Origin: Deroplatys truncata
Taxonomy: Eukaryota > Arthropoda > Insecta > Mantodea > Mantidae
Assembly (NCBI GenBank): GCA_030765065.1
Contig: CM060990.1
Span: forward strand, 666,450,618-666,514,617
Length of the DNA stretch: 64,000 nt
Direction: 5' to 3'
Below are positions 1-9,562 of the stretch, one piece after another. The notes under the pieces are model-generated. The model worked only from the letters and a program-made list of their open reading frames with translations. It ran no database searches and was not told the origin of the DNA. The stretch's first letter is position 1, and every line of letters starts with the position of its first letter. Made by a program: the position numbers and the translations under genes.

Positions 1-80
1 TTCAAGATATGCATTTTATTTACCGTGTAAATGTATTTAATATTCCATGTTTTAATCATAATCACTTGAGCCATTTTTAG
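1..80 (+). repeat. Rep-A fragment, left part, interrupted by a solo LTR
   Basis: This is part of an interspersed repeat of about 0.9 kb that I call Rep-A and cannot classify. It aligns by eye with 39,910-39,990, sharing 'ttcaagatat', 'cattttattt', 'ttttaatcaa' and 'gccatttt'. It stops at position 80, where an LTR begins, and resumes at 1118. No coding capacity is visible. Confidence 0.75.
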
Positions 81-454
81 TGATGCAGTAATTTGTATCA
101 CAAATTATTTAAATGTAAAGAGTGATTATAGTATGAATATGCATTATTATGTGACATTGATTTGAGATGTTTGTTGATTGTAATTATTGTTGGGAAGTAA
201 GTTTATACTGCCTTACTGAAACTGACAATAATAGCGTGCAATAATGCAGCGAGGGGGTGAGCTGTTTATCATTATTGGAGACGAGGAAGTTACGTAATAT
301 TGGCGCGTTTTTCTTTTAGAATTTGCTGGAACATTTCCCTAGAGCATATGTATTCATAATTTTCATTGGATATAAAAATAGACGCTAATGTTGGCGCGTT
401 TTATTAGCCAATTGCAGCTCAGTTATAATCTTTAGGCATATCGGGGTGTATGAG

Positions 455-462
455 TATAAAAG
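455..462 (+). promoter_or_regulatory. TATA box of LTR copy J
   Basis: A perfect TATAAAAG lies inside the LTR, after a 'gccaatt' motif near 407-414. This is the expected order for a U3 promoter. Transcription would begin about 25-30 bp downstream, near the 'gatcacccacagttcatc' stretch at about 480-497. Activity is not shown by the sequence. Confidence 0.6.
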
Positions 463-1070
463 AGCCAAGTCAGAGGTAGATCACCCACAGTTCATCAAAA
501 TTCTTTGTACACTACACGTCGCATTTCCGTCAGTTCGTCGAAAATATTTTGTATGATACACGTCGCCTTCAGTCCAGCAGAAATATTACACGTCGGCTAT
601 CGATTCGCAAGTTACGCGTATAAGAGTTATGAAAAATCTCAAGTATGGTAAAGTTAATTATACAAAAGGTTGAAGTACGTGGATTAAAAGTGATCAGTAA
701 GAAGTTGTTATAACAGTTTCAGTTTGGCGAGTGTCAAGATCAATGTGTAAATGAGATAGTAAATGTGTTCGACAATAAAAGTGTAAAACAAATTCTTTCA
801 TCAGTGTTATCTTTGGATAAGAGACTCCCTTCCGTTTACACAACCTGTATAAAGAGAAGTGCTTGACCAAAAGATCATAGCTAGCCGGAGGACAGTGAAC
901 AAAAATTAAATAAAATAACAGTAGCATTCTTTCAAACGAACACTAATACTGCCGCAAATTGCTAACACCAGATGGAGCTACAAACCTAACAAAGAATCAC
1001 GTCACAAGATGGCTTCACCGCGTGAAGTAAACACACATACACAAATATTATAATAATACCACCTTCAAAT

Positions 1071-1090
1071 TGGCTCCCAAACGTGGGGCT
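1071..1090 (+). other. Primer-binding-site-like module in LTR J
   Basis: TGGCTCCCAAACGTGGGGCT differs by a substitution and one inserted A from the 18-nt sequence complementary to the 3' end of tRNA-Lys(CUU). It follows 'accttcaaat', the usual LTR-end-like lead-in, and is followed by a second 'cacttca' that is the true LTR end. The module therefore lies inside the LTR rather than downstream of it. Confidence 0.6.
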
Positions 1091-1117
1091 AACAAAACAA
1101 ACATAGATACCACTTCA

Positions 1118-1292
1118 TTAGAAAGTGAAAAATTCGAAAAGAAATGTTTTAAATAAAGCGTAGTTTGTGGTGGGGGATTTTCTTGAAAATCCTGGTGTCG
1201 CATCACAAAAATGTATCTCAACTTTGGCATTTGGGTGAAATACAATTCTCCCCCTGCATACTACCTACGTGATAAAGTAAAAATGTATTATG
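1118..1292 (+). repeat. Rep-A fragment, right part
   Basis: This continues Rep-A after the LTR insertion. It matches 39,990-40,320 through 'ggattttcttgaaaa', 'gtgtcgcat' and the terminal stretch with 'tgaaatacaattctccccc' and 'tagta'-type end sequences. Together with 1-80 it shows that the LTR landed in an existing Rep-A copy. Confidence 0.7.
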
Positions 1293-1389
1293 TGCTCTAA
1301 TAATCTTTTGGTAAATAGCCAACTTTGCAACTACCAATGAAATGGATTGTCTACAGATTTCCAATTTTGTCCCCAATCCTTCGGAATAT

Positions 1390-3385
1390 AAGGTAAGGTT
1401 AGAAGATACACTCTTGAACCTGAGCCCTTTGAATATTTTGATAAAGGGGGAGGCCAAAATGGCTTTGCACAGACGGCAATAAACCAGAACAACTAAGGTA
1501 CCTAGGACTGTATCCGGAATCTTGGCTAAAACAAAGGAGGTAGTAGATTCGATTTTCAGACTCAGGGACGGGTTCCTGGGTGTTTGGTTTAAGACCCAGG
1601 TGCAGCTTTATTAATACGCTGGACCTGGTAACCACGGTATTTCAAACTGAAGTATTTGCCATGCCCATGTTGAAGTAGGTTATTTTGTTTACGTAATTTA
1701 TTGGCCTCACGCTTGGGAAGCCAACTTGAAGTAGATATGTTCTATTGTTGAAGTTTGCACCACACTTTGGGCGTTAATTTGAAGAACATTGTTTGTTACG
1801 TAATATCTTACTACGTATGAAAAGCCGATTTGAAGATGTATTTTTGTTGTTACTCTCCAAGTTTTAAAAAAATGTTACTTAACTTTGTTATTAAACTGCT
1901 TCTATAGATAGTATTTATGTTTATGTTTGCCTCGGCTGCTTCAGTATTGTTTTAGAGACACGTTTCTCTTAATTAGGGCGTGGTACGACAAGAATGTAGG
2001 CTTACACAGATTTTAAGTTTAAATTCACTTCTTTTTATTAATCCTTGACACAAATTAAATAGCACTACACTGATATTAAGAGCTGTGAGATTCTTTAATT
2101 TAAAACTTGCACTTTGTTAACGCGTATACTTATTTTACGATTCACACTAATACGTAATATTTCTTTAGAGAACACATCTTCCATCCGGTCATTACCAAGG
2201 TCTGCAGGCAACTAAACATATTTCAACCGTCAAAATCCGTAAGCTTCTGTATTTGAAGTCTCTGGTTGGCTATTTTTAAACTGTCACAAAATTTACATTA
2301 TCGTTGCTCTAATCATGACTAGTAACATTCAAACTCTCAAACTCATTATTGCCTCAAGGTTACCTCATTATTACCTCATTGTTAGCAACGTTAAACTTAT
2401 TATTCTCACAACTCTTACATTATTAAATTAAATGTATTCACATAACATTATTAAACATGTTTACAATAATATAAGCATATGCAATGACTGTTACATACAT
2501 TTTTATAAATTATTACATACATATTGCTTCAAGGCGGGCTGTTATTGAATTTACATATAATATAATTTAATTGAAATTATTCAGGTGTTAAAAATACTGC
2601 CTCAATGTGCAAAAGAAAATCTTAGAAGACAGTATAAAAATAAACAGATCGTTTTATCAGACGGCCAGTTAGCACTAAAAGCTTTAAACAGTCCTTTAGT
2701 ATCATCTAGACCGGCAGGTAAATGTATTACTGCGTTATCCAACCTGGTAGAACATAAACAAGTTTGCTTGTCCTGGGTCCCAGGGCACAAAGGGAATTGA
2801 AGCCAATGAGAAAGCTGACGAACTTGCAAAGCAAGAATCGACACAGCTGAAACCCAAATCAGAGCCACCTCTAGGCACACCTAAGTGTTCCATTACAGAG
2901 GCTGGTGTAAACTGGTGTAAAAAAAACAACTTTCTTTGATCAGGAAGAGATTTTCAGGAATTCGGCATAGGAAATTGTTTATCAAAGAAGCATGCAAACC
3001 TTGAACTCACAGACTGCTTAAATGTAGTAAGTTTCCGTTAAAAACAATAGTAGCCTTTGCCATTGGGCATGCAGCAGTGAGAAAACACCCATACATGGTA
3101 GGAAGGTTTCAGGATAGCACAGACAGTAAATTGTGCGGCTCTGAAACTGAAACAGCCTACCACATATTATGCTCCTGTGAAGGTTTGCATCAAGGAGCTA
3201 CAAAATCTTTGGGAAACTTTTTGTGGAACCAGAGGATTACTACCCAACACACTACTGGGCCTGTGACTGCCAAGGAATACGGGACTAGTGTGAACGGATT
3301 GCAGCCGGAGCTTTTGCAGACGGGCCCAAGTCTTCAAATAAATAAAAAAATAAAGCTTAGAAGATTAAGAAACTGTGCAATTTAG
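1390..3385 (+). pseudogene. Non-LTR retrotransposon ORF2 C-terminal remnant (post-RT linker, RNase H, C-terminal zinc region), split by a solo LTR
   Basis: The 3' part of a LINE ORF2 is recognisable in several + strand frames. At about 1440-1660 I read 'KGEAKMALHRRQ' and then 'FQTEVFA', typical of the linker and of the RNase H start, with E as the likely catalytic glutamate. After the LTR the frame resumes at 2609 with 'CAKENLRRQ', 'IVLSDGQLALKALNS' (catalytic D) and 'SWVPGHKG'. A frameshift near 2797 leads into 'EANEKADELAK'. A third block at 3060-3190 reads 'AIGHAAVRKHPYMVGR' and 'KLCGSETETAYHILCSCEGL', the C-terminal Cys/His region. A tail of 'aaataaataaaaaaataaa' at 3338-3356 resembles the retroposon 3' end. 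Stops and frameshifts make it non-functional. The clade is Jockey- or I-like because RNase H is present, but this is not resolved. Confidence 0.8.
1671..2604 (-). mobile_element. Solo LTR (copy A) inserted in LINE RNase H
   Basis: Read on the minus strand the LTR starts TGAGGCAGTATTTTTAACAC at 2604 and ends CCTACTTCA at 1671. The 4-bp duplication ATGT lies at 1667-1670 and 2605-2608, and the flanking LINE protein continues across it. The LTR carries CCAAT boxes, an AATAAA-type signal and four or five degenerate primer-site modules at 1671-1860 ('ttgaagta' followed by inverted 'gggcg'-type cores). It is 934 bp long with no internal retrotransposon sequence. Confidence 0.9.
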
Positions 3386-3457
3386 TTATACCATGACGTG
3401 TTAATAATTTGAGGGGGTTACATTATTGTTCTATATTGTCATTACCAGACACATCGT

Positions 3458-4478
3458 TGTTTACGTTGAAGTAGACGGTTTGTTACATTATTTGCACCAC
3501 GTTTGGGCGCCAATTTGAAGTAGCTAGTTACTGCTACGTATTGAAGGAGTTGTATTATAGTTCAACTGTTGGGGAGCCGAACACTTGAAGTAGTTGCAAG
3601 CGCACGTATAGTAAACAGTTTCCGGTAGCCTTCGCCCCAAATGTACTTTCAAGTGGCCTTTGCCCCAAGTTTAAAAAAATATTAACTTTGTAATTTAACT
3701 GTTTCTTTAAATATTATATTTATGTTTGCCTCGGCTGCGTCAGTATTATTGTTTTAGAGACATGGATGTCTTAGCAGGGTTGTGGTACGACAAGAATGTA
3801 GCTTACAAAGATTATAATTTTACTTCACTCCTTTTATTACTGCTTGACACGATTTAGATAACACTTCACTGATATAGAGAACTGTGAGATTCTTTATTTA
3901 ATTAATTGCATTTTTTTAACACGTAAACTTATTTTTCGTCTCACACGAATACAATTAAATCTCTCGAGGACGCACAAGCAACGCATCCAGTTATGAGCAC
4001 TGTCTGCAGGCAACACGCCTGGTTATTAGCACTGAATTGATTTCAACCGTCTAAACTTGTAAATTTCTGTATTTCAAGTCTCTGATTGGCTAATCCTACT
4101 CCAATAGAAAACCTTCATTTAACTAAAACTTTTTTCTGGTTGTTGTTTGGCTATTTTTAAACTGTCTCAATATTTACATTTTTGCTGCTCTAATAATGAC
4201 TAGTAGCATTTAAACTTCCTTACTCATTATTGCCTCAAGGTTGCCTCATTGTTAGCAACTTTTAACTTATTATTCTCACAGCTCCTACATTATTAAATTA
4301 CGTAATACATTCACATAACATTATTACACATAGACACAATAATATAAGCATATGCAATGACTGTTGCATACATTTTACAAATTATTACATACATATATTG
4401 CTTCAAGGCGGGCTGTTATTGAATTTATGTTTTATATAATTTCACTGAAATTATTTAAGTGTTAAAAATACTGTCTCA
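3458..4478 (-). mobile_element. Solo LTR (copy B)
   Basis: The target duplication TCGT is at 3454-3457 and 4479-4482. On the minus strand the LTR begins TGAGACAGTATTTTTAACAC and ends ACGTAAACA, still TG...CA, but at a different point of the primer-site module from the CTACTTCA end of other copies. Tandem modules 'gggcgccaatttgaagtag', 'ggggagccgaacacttgaag' and 'cggtagccttcgcccc' occupy 3480-3670. It shares orientation with copy A, but their target duplications differ, so they are independent insertions and not the two LTRs of one element. Confidence 0.9.
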
Positions 4479-4485
4479 TCGTCAC

Positions 4486-4884
4486 TCTTGGCTGGTAGCT
4501 TTGCTAGCCACGAGTGGTGGGAGATAGTGTCTCTCTCAGGTTTCCGTGAGGAACGGATCGCGCGTGTAAGCCGGGCTTTGGATCAGTGGACATCTCCTCC
4601 CACCTTCCATTTTTAATAATGTAGAAACCCCAAATGGTTGGGAAATAAATCTAGGAATGTGTGAGTAGATATGCGTTATGGATTTTGTACAGTAAAAAAC
4701 CCACGCCTTCCTCTTAACCTCCACACCACGTTTCGGTCCTCCGCAGCCAAGTGAGTATACGTCCCCTCAATGTGCGTGCTGGGTATTAGAAATTAATTTT
4801 AATTTTTATGTGAACTTTTAGGCCATCTACCCAGGATGTAACAATACTAAACACTTTGCGTGAAATAGATGTATTTTCGCGGGC
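4486..4884. other. Unassigned sequence
   Basis: I see no coding region or repeat family shared with the rest of the window. The segment 4500-4620 is relatively GC-rich but has no supported function. Confidence 0.5.
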
Positions 4885-5236
4885 TGAGGTAGTGTATTTT
4901 CACTTTATCTACCACATATATGGTAGGTAGAGAAGGTATTGCAAATTAAATATCGATATTTCACAGGAAATACATGCTTTGAAGCCCTTGAATAAAAAAG
5001 GCATTTTTGGAAAAATGTCCTATGTGTATGTGCTCCTGGAAACAGTATTACTCAAAAACAAAATCTCGGAGAAATAGTAAACTTGGTGTTTAGGTTCAGT
5101 ACCTTCCAAAGGTGCGACACAAAGATTTTCAAGAAAATCCTCCCAACCCGAACTAGCCTCTGCGTGGAACATATTTCGAATCTTTTTATTTTCTGAAAAA
5201 AACGGCCTTAACAATAATTTTGATTAAAATACTATA
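4885..5236 (-). repeat. Rep-A, first part
   Basis: The terminal stretch 'ctttatctaccacatata' and 'ggaaatacatgcttt' match other Rep-A termini, for example 41,797-41,880, in the same minus orientation. It is interrupted by a Rep-B palindrome from 5237 and resumes at 5868. Confidence 0.75.
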
Positions 5237-5867
5237 CAGGTTGGACCATTTAAGCGGAGACTGTACAGTATCTCCAAAACTAAGCGTTGTAGAAAGAAAT
5301 GTCCTGAATAAAAGTTGCTTAATATTATAGGGGAAAGTAAATGCCATTAGTCGTGTTTTGTTTCGAGGATGTTATGGTGGTCATTTTAGGCTCAATTTAA
5401 AGTTTTTAAATGGGAACCTACCTTTTTATGTTGTTTTCTCACTCCTCTTAAAAAACTCCAAATTTGTATAAAGCACTTTGCAATTGTTCTTAACCAACGT
5501 AAATAACGTGTATACGAAAAGCGCAATGAATGGTTGAACCATCCAAGGATGGTTATTTGAGTGTCATGTTACGTTTCTAATTGGGAATCAACATTTTTTT
5601 ATTTTGTTTCCTTATTTCTCATCATAAAATAAACAGATTTTTATAAACCATTTTATAATGAGAAAACAACATACAAAATGTAGGTTTCAATTTTAAAAAA
5701 TTAAATTGGCCCTAAATTGACCATCACAACGTCCTCCAAATAAAACAAAACTAATGGCATTTACTTTTCCCTATAATATGAAGCAACTTTTATTAAAGAC
5801 ATTTCTTTCTACAACGCTTAGTTTTGGAGATACTGTACAGTCTCAGCTACTTAAATCGTCCACCCTA
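5237..5867. mobile_element. Rep-B palindromic MITE with TA target duplication
   Basis: The element is nearly a full inverted repeat. The left arm starts CAGGTTGGACCATTTAAG and runs through 'tactaagcgttgtagaaag'-type sequence to 'ggtcattttaggctcaat'. The right arm repeats it in reverse, ending 'ttaaatcgtccaccctata'. TA flanks both ends. A central loop of about 200 bp separates the arms. There is no ORF. The structure fits a Tc1/mariner-type MITE, though no transposase for it is present here. It sits inside Rep-A. Confidence 0.8.
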
Positions 5868-6345
5868 TATACTAAAGACATTTACATGACATAATGTACT
5901 TCTTGAATTTTCTGGGAATAGCTGTGAAGCCCTTTTCATTTGGGAGAAAATCGATATAATCTTGCATAACTGGTAAACTTAAGCAATCAACGAAGATGTA
6001 CTCTACAACAAATGTAGATCTCTTTAAAGTACACCATTTATTTCGAATAACTTGCCATTTCTGAGATATCTATTATTAATTGTTGTGATTGTTCATTACT
6101 TAGCCATTCTTTTGAAGTCCTGTCGATTTTCAGCTGTTTCTCGCAATGTCATAGAAAGACTATGGAATTTTTAAGGCTAGCATACAGCGTCCAGCGTTAT
6201 TCCCTTTGTGTCTATAAGAAAGTGTGTAATTCAGCTATTTCCGAAAACGCTTGTCTCGATTAAGGTGAAGTAGATAGGAAAATAAACTTTCATAAGAAGA
6301 ATTTGTATACCTACTAATAAGTAACAGGATGTCATGTGACTGTAA
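5868..6345 (-). repeat. Rep-A, second part
   Basis: This continues Rep-A beyond the Rep-B insertion, with 'ttgaattttctgggaatag', 'cataactggtaaac' and 'ctgtttctcgcaatgtca' matching 48,440-48,700. The distal end 'atgtcatgtgactgtaatac' matches 48,895-48,920. Confidence 0.75.
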
Positions 6346-6860
6346 TACATAAAATTTTAAACCTTAAGTGACGCGTATCGTGTTAACCTGGAGTGGATAA
6401 AAGTTAAGCCTTTTATATGAAGAAGTATTCTTAATGGGTACTCGCCCGAATGAACCTGTGCTTAGGGTTCTTTAACCCATACTAATGCACTGTGTACTTT
6501 GATTTCCCTCTTAGTTAACTATGTTACACTGTAGTTTCATGTATCTGTTGCACACAAAGCGCGGGTTACCACTAATAAACTAGCCTCAAAGGCAAGTCTG
6601 ACCCTGATAGTTGCTTTATGTTAGAGATACTATAGATTCAGAGAACTGTATGTCATTTTCATGCGATGGTATACAACGTAACTTCAGGGTTACCCATTGA
6701 CTTGAGTCTTGTTATGTTGCCACGTATGTGCGTATGTTCTCTGTACTATGTAGTGCTTTGAATAGGGAATCCCTTGTTATGGGGACAGTCTGCTAAAAGC
6801 TAATGATGGGAAACTAAATGGCGAAAATTTAAAAAAATGATATTTTTTGTGTAATAAATT
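6346..6860. other. Unassigned AT-rich sequence
   Basis: No ORF, RNA or shared repeat is recognised. Confidence 0.5.
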
Positions 6861-6861
6861 G

Positions 6862-7005
6862 TAAAAAGTAAAGATAAAGGTAAGGACGAACGTCCCCTTG
6901 TACTTTTACCCCGGGATGAAGGAATGAGAGGAGAGATCCAAGGGCGACCAGAACCGGATGATGACGGGCGCAAGCACAGACGGGGTCCCTAACGTTTCCA
7001 GATTG
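6862..7005 (-). mobile_element. SINE2 3' fragment
   Basis: Read on the minus strand, 'ctggaaacgttagggac' and 'tctgtg' parallel the SINE2 body at 22,790-22,830. The tail contains pentamer-like 'aaaggtaagg' on the plus strand, as in other SINE2 3' ends. The tRNA-like head is missing and SINE1 follows at once. Confidence 0.5.
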
Positions 7006-7252
7006 AAGGCCTCCAACGCCACCCGAGCATTCGGGGTCGCGGGTTCAAACCCGGCGGGGGTCGATGATATTTTTCGGCGTAAAAATCCTTAACATGGCTT
7101 CCTTCGGAAGGGAAGTAAAGCCGGTGTTCCCTGTCGTAAGATTTGCGGCACGTAAAAGAACCTCAAGTCTGATAACGAGTCTCTTAGTAAAATTTACGGT
7201 CTTTCACGCCCAATATAGAATGAGACCTTAAAAACTATTTTAATCGAGATAA
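7006..7252 (+). mobile_element. SINE1 copy a (tRNA-derived)
   Basis: The B box region 'gcgggttcaaacccggcg' is intact at 7039-7056, followed by the SINE1 body 'cttcggaagggaagtaaagc', 'cacgtaaaagaacctcaag' and 'tttcacgcccaatatagaat'. The A-box side is diverged. The 3' tail 'ataaataa' type is lost. Confidence 0.75.
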
Positions 7253-7254
7253 CC

Positions 7255-7386
7255 CTTTTCGAAAATAATTGCAATAAACATTTCGTTATAGATACAAAGG
7301 GAACAACGATAGTCAATGTTTGAAAACTGGACGCTATATGCTGGCCTTAAAATTCCATGTTTCCATGCAATCGCGAGAAACAACTG
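7255..7386 (+). repeat. Rep-A, part left of the SINE1/LINE insertion
   Basis: The stretch 'actggacgctatatgctggc' to 'tcgcgagaaacaactg' matches the minus strand of 48,670-48,760. The last 12 bases GAGAAACAACTG (7375-7386) are repeated at 9250-9261, where Rep-A continues, so 7387-9249 was inserted here. Confidence 0.8.
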
Positions 7387-7391
7387 GGGTC

Positions 7392-8948
7392 TTTTTTTTT
7401 TCTTTCTTTCTTTTCGAGTGGAGGAGAAAATGATTTAATCACTGACCCCAGCCCCGATGGGAGTCGGGACTGAGAGTGTGGGACTCACCGAGCGTCGGCA
7501 TACCCACTAAAAACTCCTCCACCGGTTAGGTCGTGGGTTTGAAAGGAAGTTCAAGGGAAAGGTAGCACGGTCCCGCATAGCACCCGTGTTAGTCAAACGA
7601 AAGATTCTATGCTGCCGCCCAATGGGCGGGAGCGGCGTGAAGTGCGGTCCTAGCCTACAGCCATGACAAATTGCCCTGACTGCAGCCTAGGGGTTAGGAA
7701 GTGGTAATAGAAAAGGGGGTTCAAAAGGAGATAATACGAAGGGATGGTGATGAAGGTGGACTTACTCTGGCGCTGGAGGCCGTCGTCGTTTGGACTGGTC
7801 TTGCACAAGCGCAGGGCATTGTGCAAGAATTCGCTGCTGGCTCTCGGAGATGACCAGCGGTGTCCTCTCTGGAGGTTGTGATGGTGGTGAAGGTCTTCCT
7901 TCCTCGAAGCTGGTCTCCAGGTTTTGCAGCCGTGCAGAGATGAGGTGCAGTTTAGCCAACAGGTCAGCGGCGGTGGTTTGTTGCTGAGTAGTACCAGCAG
8001 GATGGCGGACTGCAATTCCTGGAGCTTCTCGGTGGTGGTGGTGATGAAGTCGTCCAGAGCCGCGATGCGCACACCAATGTCCAGGACCTCCGCGTGGAGA
8101 TCCTGAACGGCGTCGCGCAAACCCTGGATTTCCTCGTGGATCTGCGTTGAGGATGCTGTTGTCGGCGCTGGTGATGGTTCTGGTGTCTGTGGAGGTGCTG
8201 ATGACTGCGATGTTGGTGCTGGTGGCTTCGGCGGTGCCTTCCTGCGGGGATGCAGGGAGCAGAGCGCCTGGCCAGTGAAGTGGGTCGTTCCTCCACAAGT
8301 TGCGCAGTAGCGGCGTCGGTGGCGCAGGTCGTGCTGCTGGCACGAAGCAGTGGTGCTGGAGGCGCCACAATAGTGGCACCTTGGCGGTGCTGTGCAGGAC
8401 GTCTCACAGTGCCCGTAGGCACAGCAGCGTCTGCAGGGAGCCTGACGTTCTACTCGGCTAGCCTCAATACGTAAGCACCGCCCTAATAAGGGCAGGCCCG
8501 CCTTCAAGGCCGCTCCGTAGTCGCCAGGGTCTGCAAACTCCATCCTGACGAGCGAAGTTGGTCCCTGTGCTCCGATGATCCTTGTGGCCTTCAAGGCAGA
8601 AGGCCACTGCTGGTGAGCTGCGGTGATGAGGAACCTGACTGGCAGGTCCCTCGGGACCCCTCTGATGACAGCGCTGTACCTCCCATGAGGCACAGGCTGA
8701 CACTGCGGTGACTGGGTAGCGCCCAGAATCGGCAGCGTGGGTGCCGGTGAGTGAGGCGGCGACTGCTGGCGCGGTCGCGGCGAAGCTGCGCTGGCGGGCG
8801 GCGAAGCTGCGGCCGAGGCGTAAGACGGCCGGGGCTGTGGCGACTGCGATGAGGTTCCCTCGGCAGAAGCCGAGGCAGAAGAGGAGGTTCCTGCCTTAGC
8901 AGGCTCGGCGACTCTCCGTTGTTTCCTCTTCGCCATCTCGAAAATGTA
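7392..8948 (-). mobile_element. ORF1-only non-LTR retrotransposon (half-LINE)
   Basis: The insertion is oriented to the left. Its poly(A) tail appears as the T-rich run at 7392-7416, and its 5' end is about 12 nt upstream of the ORF1 start codon at 8936. The flanks 'aactggggtc' (7382-7391) and 'aactgggtc' (8950-8958) are a plausible 9-10 bp target duplication. Between ORF1 and the tail there is about 350 bp of 3' UTR, including a 'ccgactcccatcggggctgg' hairpin. No endonuclease or RT is present. It is therefore either a deletion derivative or a HAL1-like element needing a partner LINE. Confidence 0.75.
7650..8936 (-). pseudogene. LINE ORF1 (Gag-like, CCHC zinc knuckles), frameshifted near its end
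   Basis: The open frame encodes 428 residues. Residues 1-95 are Pro/Ser/Ala-rich and low in complexity. Residues 100-175 form a compact segment starting near 'YSAVIRGVPRDLPV' that suits an RNA-binding or esterase-free ORF1 core. CCHC knuckles follow: 'CRRCCAYGHCETSC' (exact C-x2-C-x4-H-x4-C), a partial 'CHYCGASSTTASC', and 'CATCGGTTHFTGQALC'. A helical, coiled-coil-like stretch 'EEIQGLRDAVQDLHAEVLDI' comes next. After about residue 325 this frame looks random. The overlapping frame continues the helix ('LLAKLHLISARLQNLETSFE') and ends at 7762, so one frameshift near 7,960-7,985 probably truncated the true C terminus. Known role: ORF1 proteins bind LINE RNA and act as chaperones. High GC codon use contrasts with the AT-rich surroundings. 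Confidence 0.8.
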
Positions 8949-9249
8949 TGAACTGGGTCGTCCTCCGTGGTCCAGGGTACCATGCTAGCCTCTAGTACCC
9001 GAGGTCGCGGATTCAAACCCTGCGGAGGGCGATGGATTTTTTCCGGGGTAAAAATCCTTATCATGGCTTCCTTTAGAAGGGAAGTAAAGCCGGTTGATCC
9101 GTGTCTTAGATTTAGGGCACGTAAAAGAATCTCAATCCTGATAAATAGGCCTCTGAGTAACATTTCTGGGCTTTCACGTCCAGTATATGCAGAGTGGGAC
9201 GCTAGGCACAATAGTAGTTAAAGAGCGTACATAGAAACTCAATTTCTTT
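8949..9249 (+). mobile_element. SINE1 copy b, near full length
   Basis: The head reads 'gtcgtcctccgtggtc', an A-box-like region, then 'cgcggattcaaaccctgcgg' as the B box, then the SINE1 body. It ends 'gcgtacatagaaactcaat'. It lies between the 12-bp duplication GAGAAACAACTG (7375-7386, 9250-9261) together with the LINE, which entered later at its 5' junction. Confidence 0.8.
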
Positions 9250-9400
9250 GAGAAACAACTGAAAATCAACGAGACGGAAACGGAAATGGCTGATACCACA
9301 AAAAAAGTTATTTGAAATTAATTATGTGTTTTAAAGAGAGCTTCATTTTTTGTGCAGTTCATTTTCAACAATCTCTTAACAGTATAACTTAACCAGATGG
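9250..9400 (+). repeat. Rep-A, part right of the SINE1/LINE insertion
   Basis: Rep-A continues from the duplicated GAGAAACAACTG with 'tgctgataccacaaaaa'-like and 'gtgtttt...aaagag' segments that match the 48,540-48,660 minus strand. Confidence 0.65.
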
Positions 9401-9562
9401 TTACGAGCACAGGACCTGACTTCTGGTTCACTTCTGATACATCATCGTCACTGTGTTAAAGTGTTTACCTCCAAGGTGACCTTTGAGTCAGGGAACATGT
9501 GAAAACCACTTGGGAAAAGATCTGGTGAATATGGAGGATGCAAAAAGACTTCAGTTGAATCT

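Larger units (their letters stand above)
81..1117 (+). mobile_element. Solo LTR, older subfamily (copy J)
   Basis: The element starts TGATGCAGTAATTTG and ends ACCACTTCA, with the 4-bp target duplication TTAG at 77-80 and 1118-1121. The TG...CA ends, the short target duplication, a TATA box at 455-462 and a primer-site-like module at 1071-1090 identify it as an LTR of a retrotransposon. It is 1,037 bp long and no internal region is attached, so it is a solo LTR. The other copy of this subfamily is 37,641-38,427 on the opposite strand, sharing the stretch around 'cgagggggtgagctgtttat'. A Gypsy-like parent is inferred from the tRNA-Lys-type primer site; no pol gene is present to prove it. Confidence 0.85.

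Noticed and set aside
1671-4478. LTRs A and B as the two LTRs of one retrotransposon with an RNase H between them
   Set aside because: Each has its own target duplication (ATGT and TCGT), the RNase H is on the opposite strand, and it belongs to a LINE that continues left of LTR A.
7790-8474. Plus-strand ORFs at 7,790-7,987, 7,924-8,106 and 8,250-8,474
   Set aside because: They are antisense readings of the GC-rich LINE ORF1, which has zinc knuckles on the minus strand.
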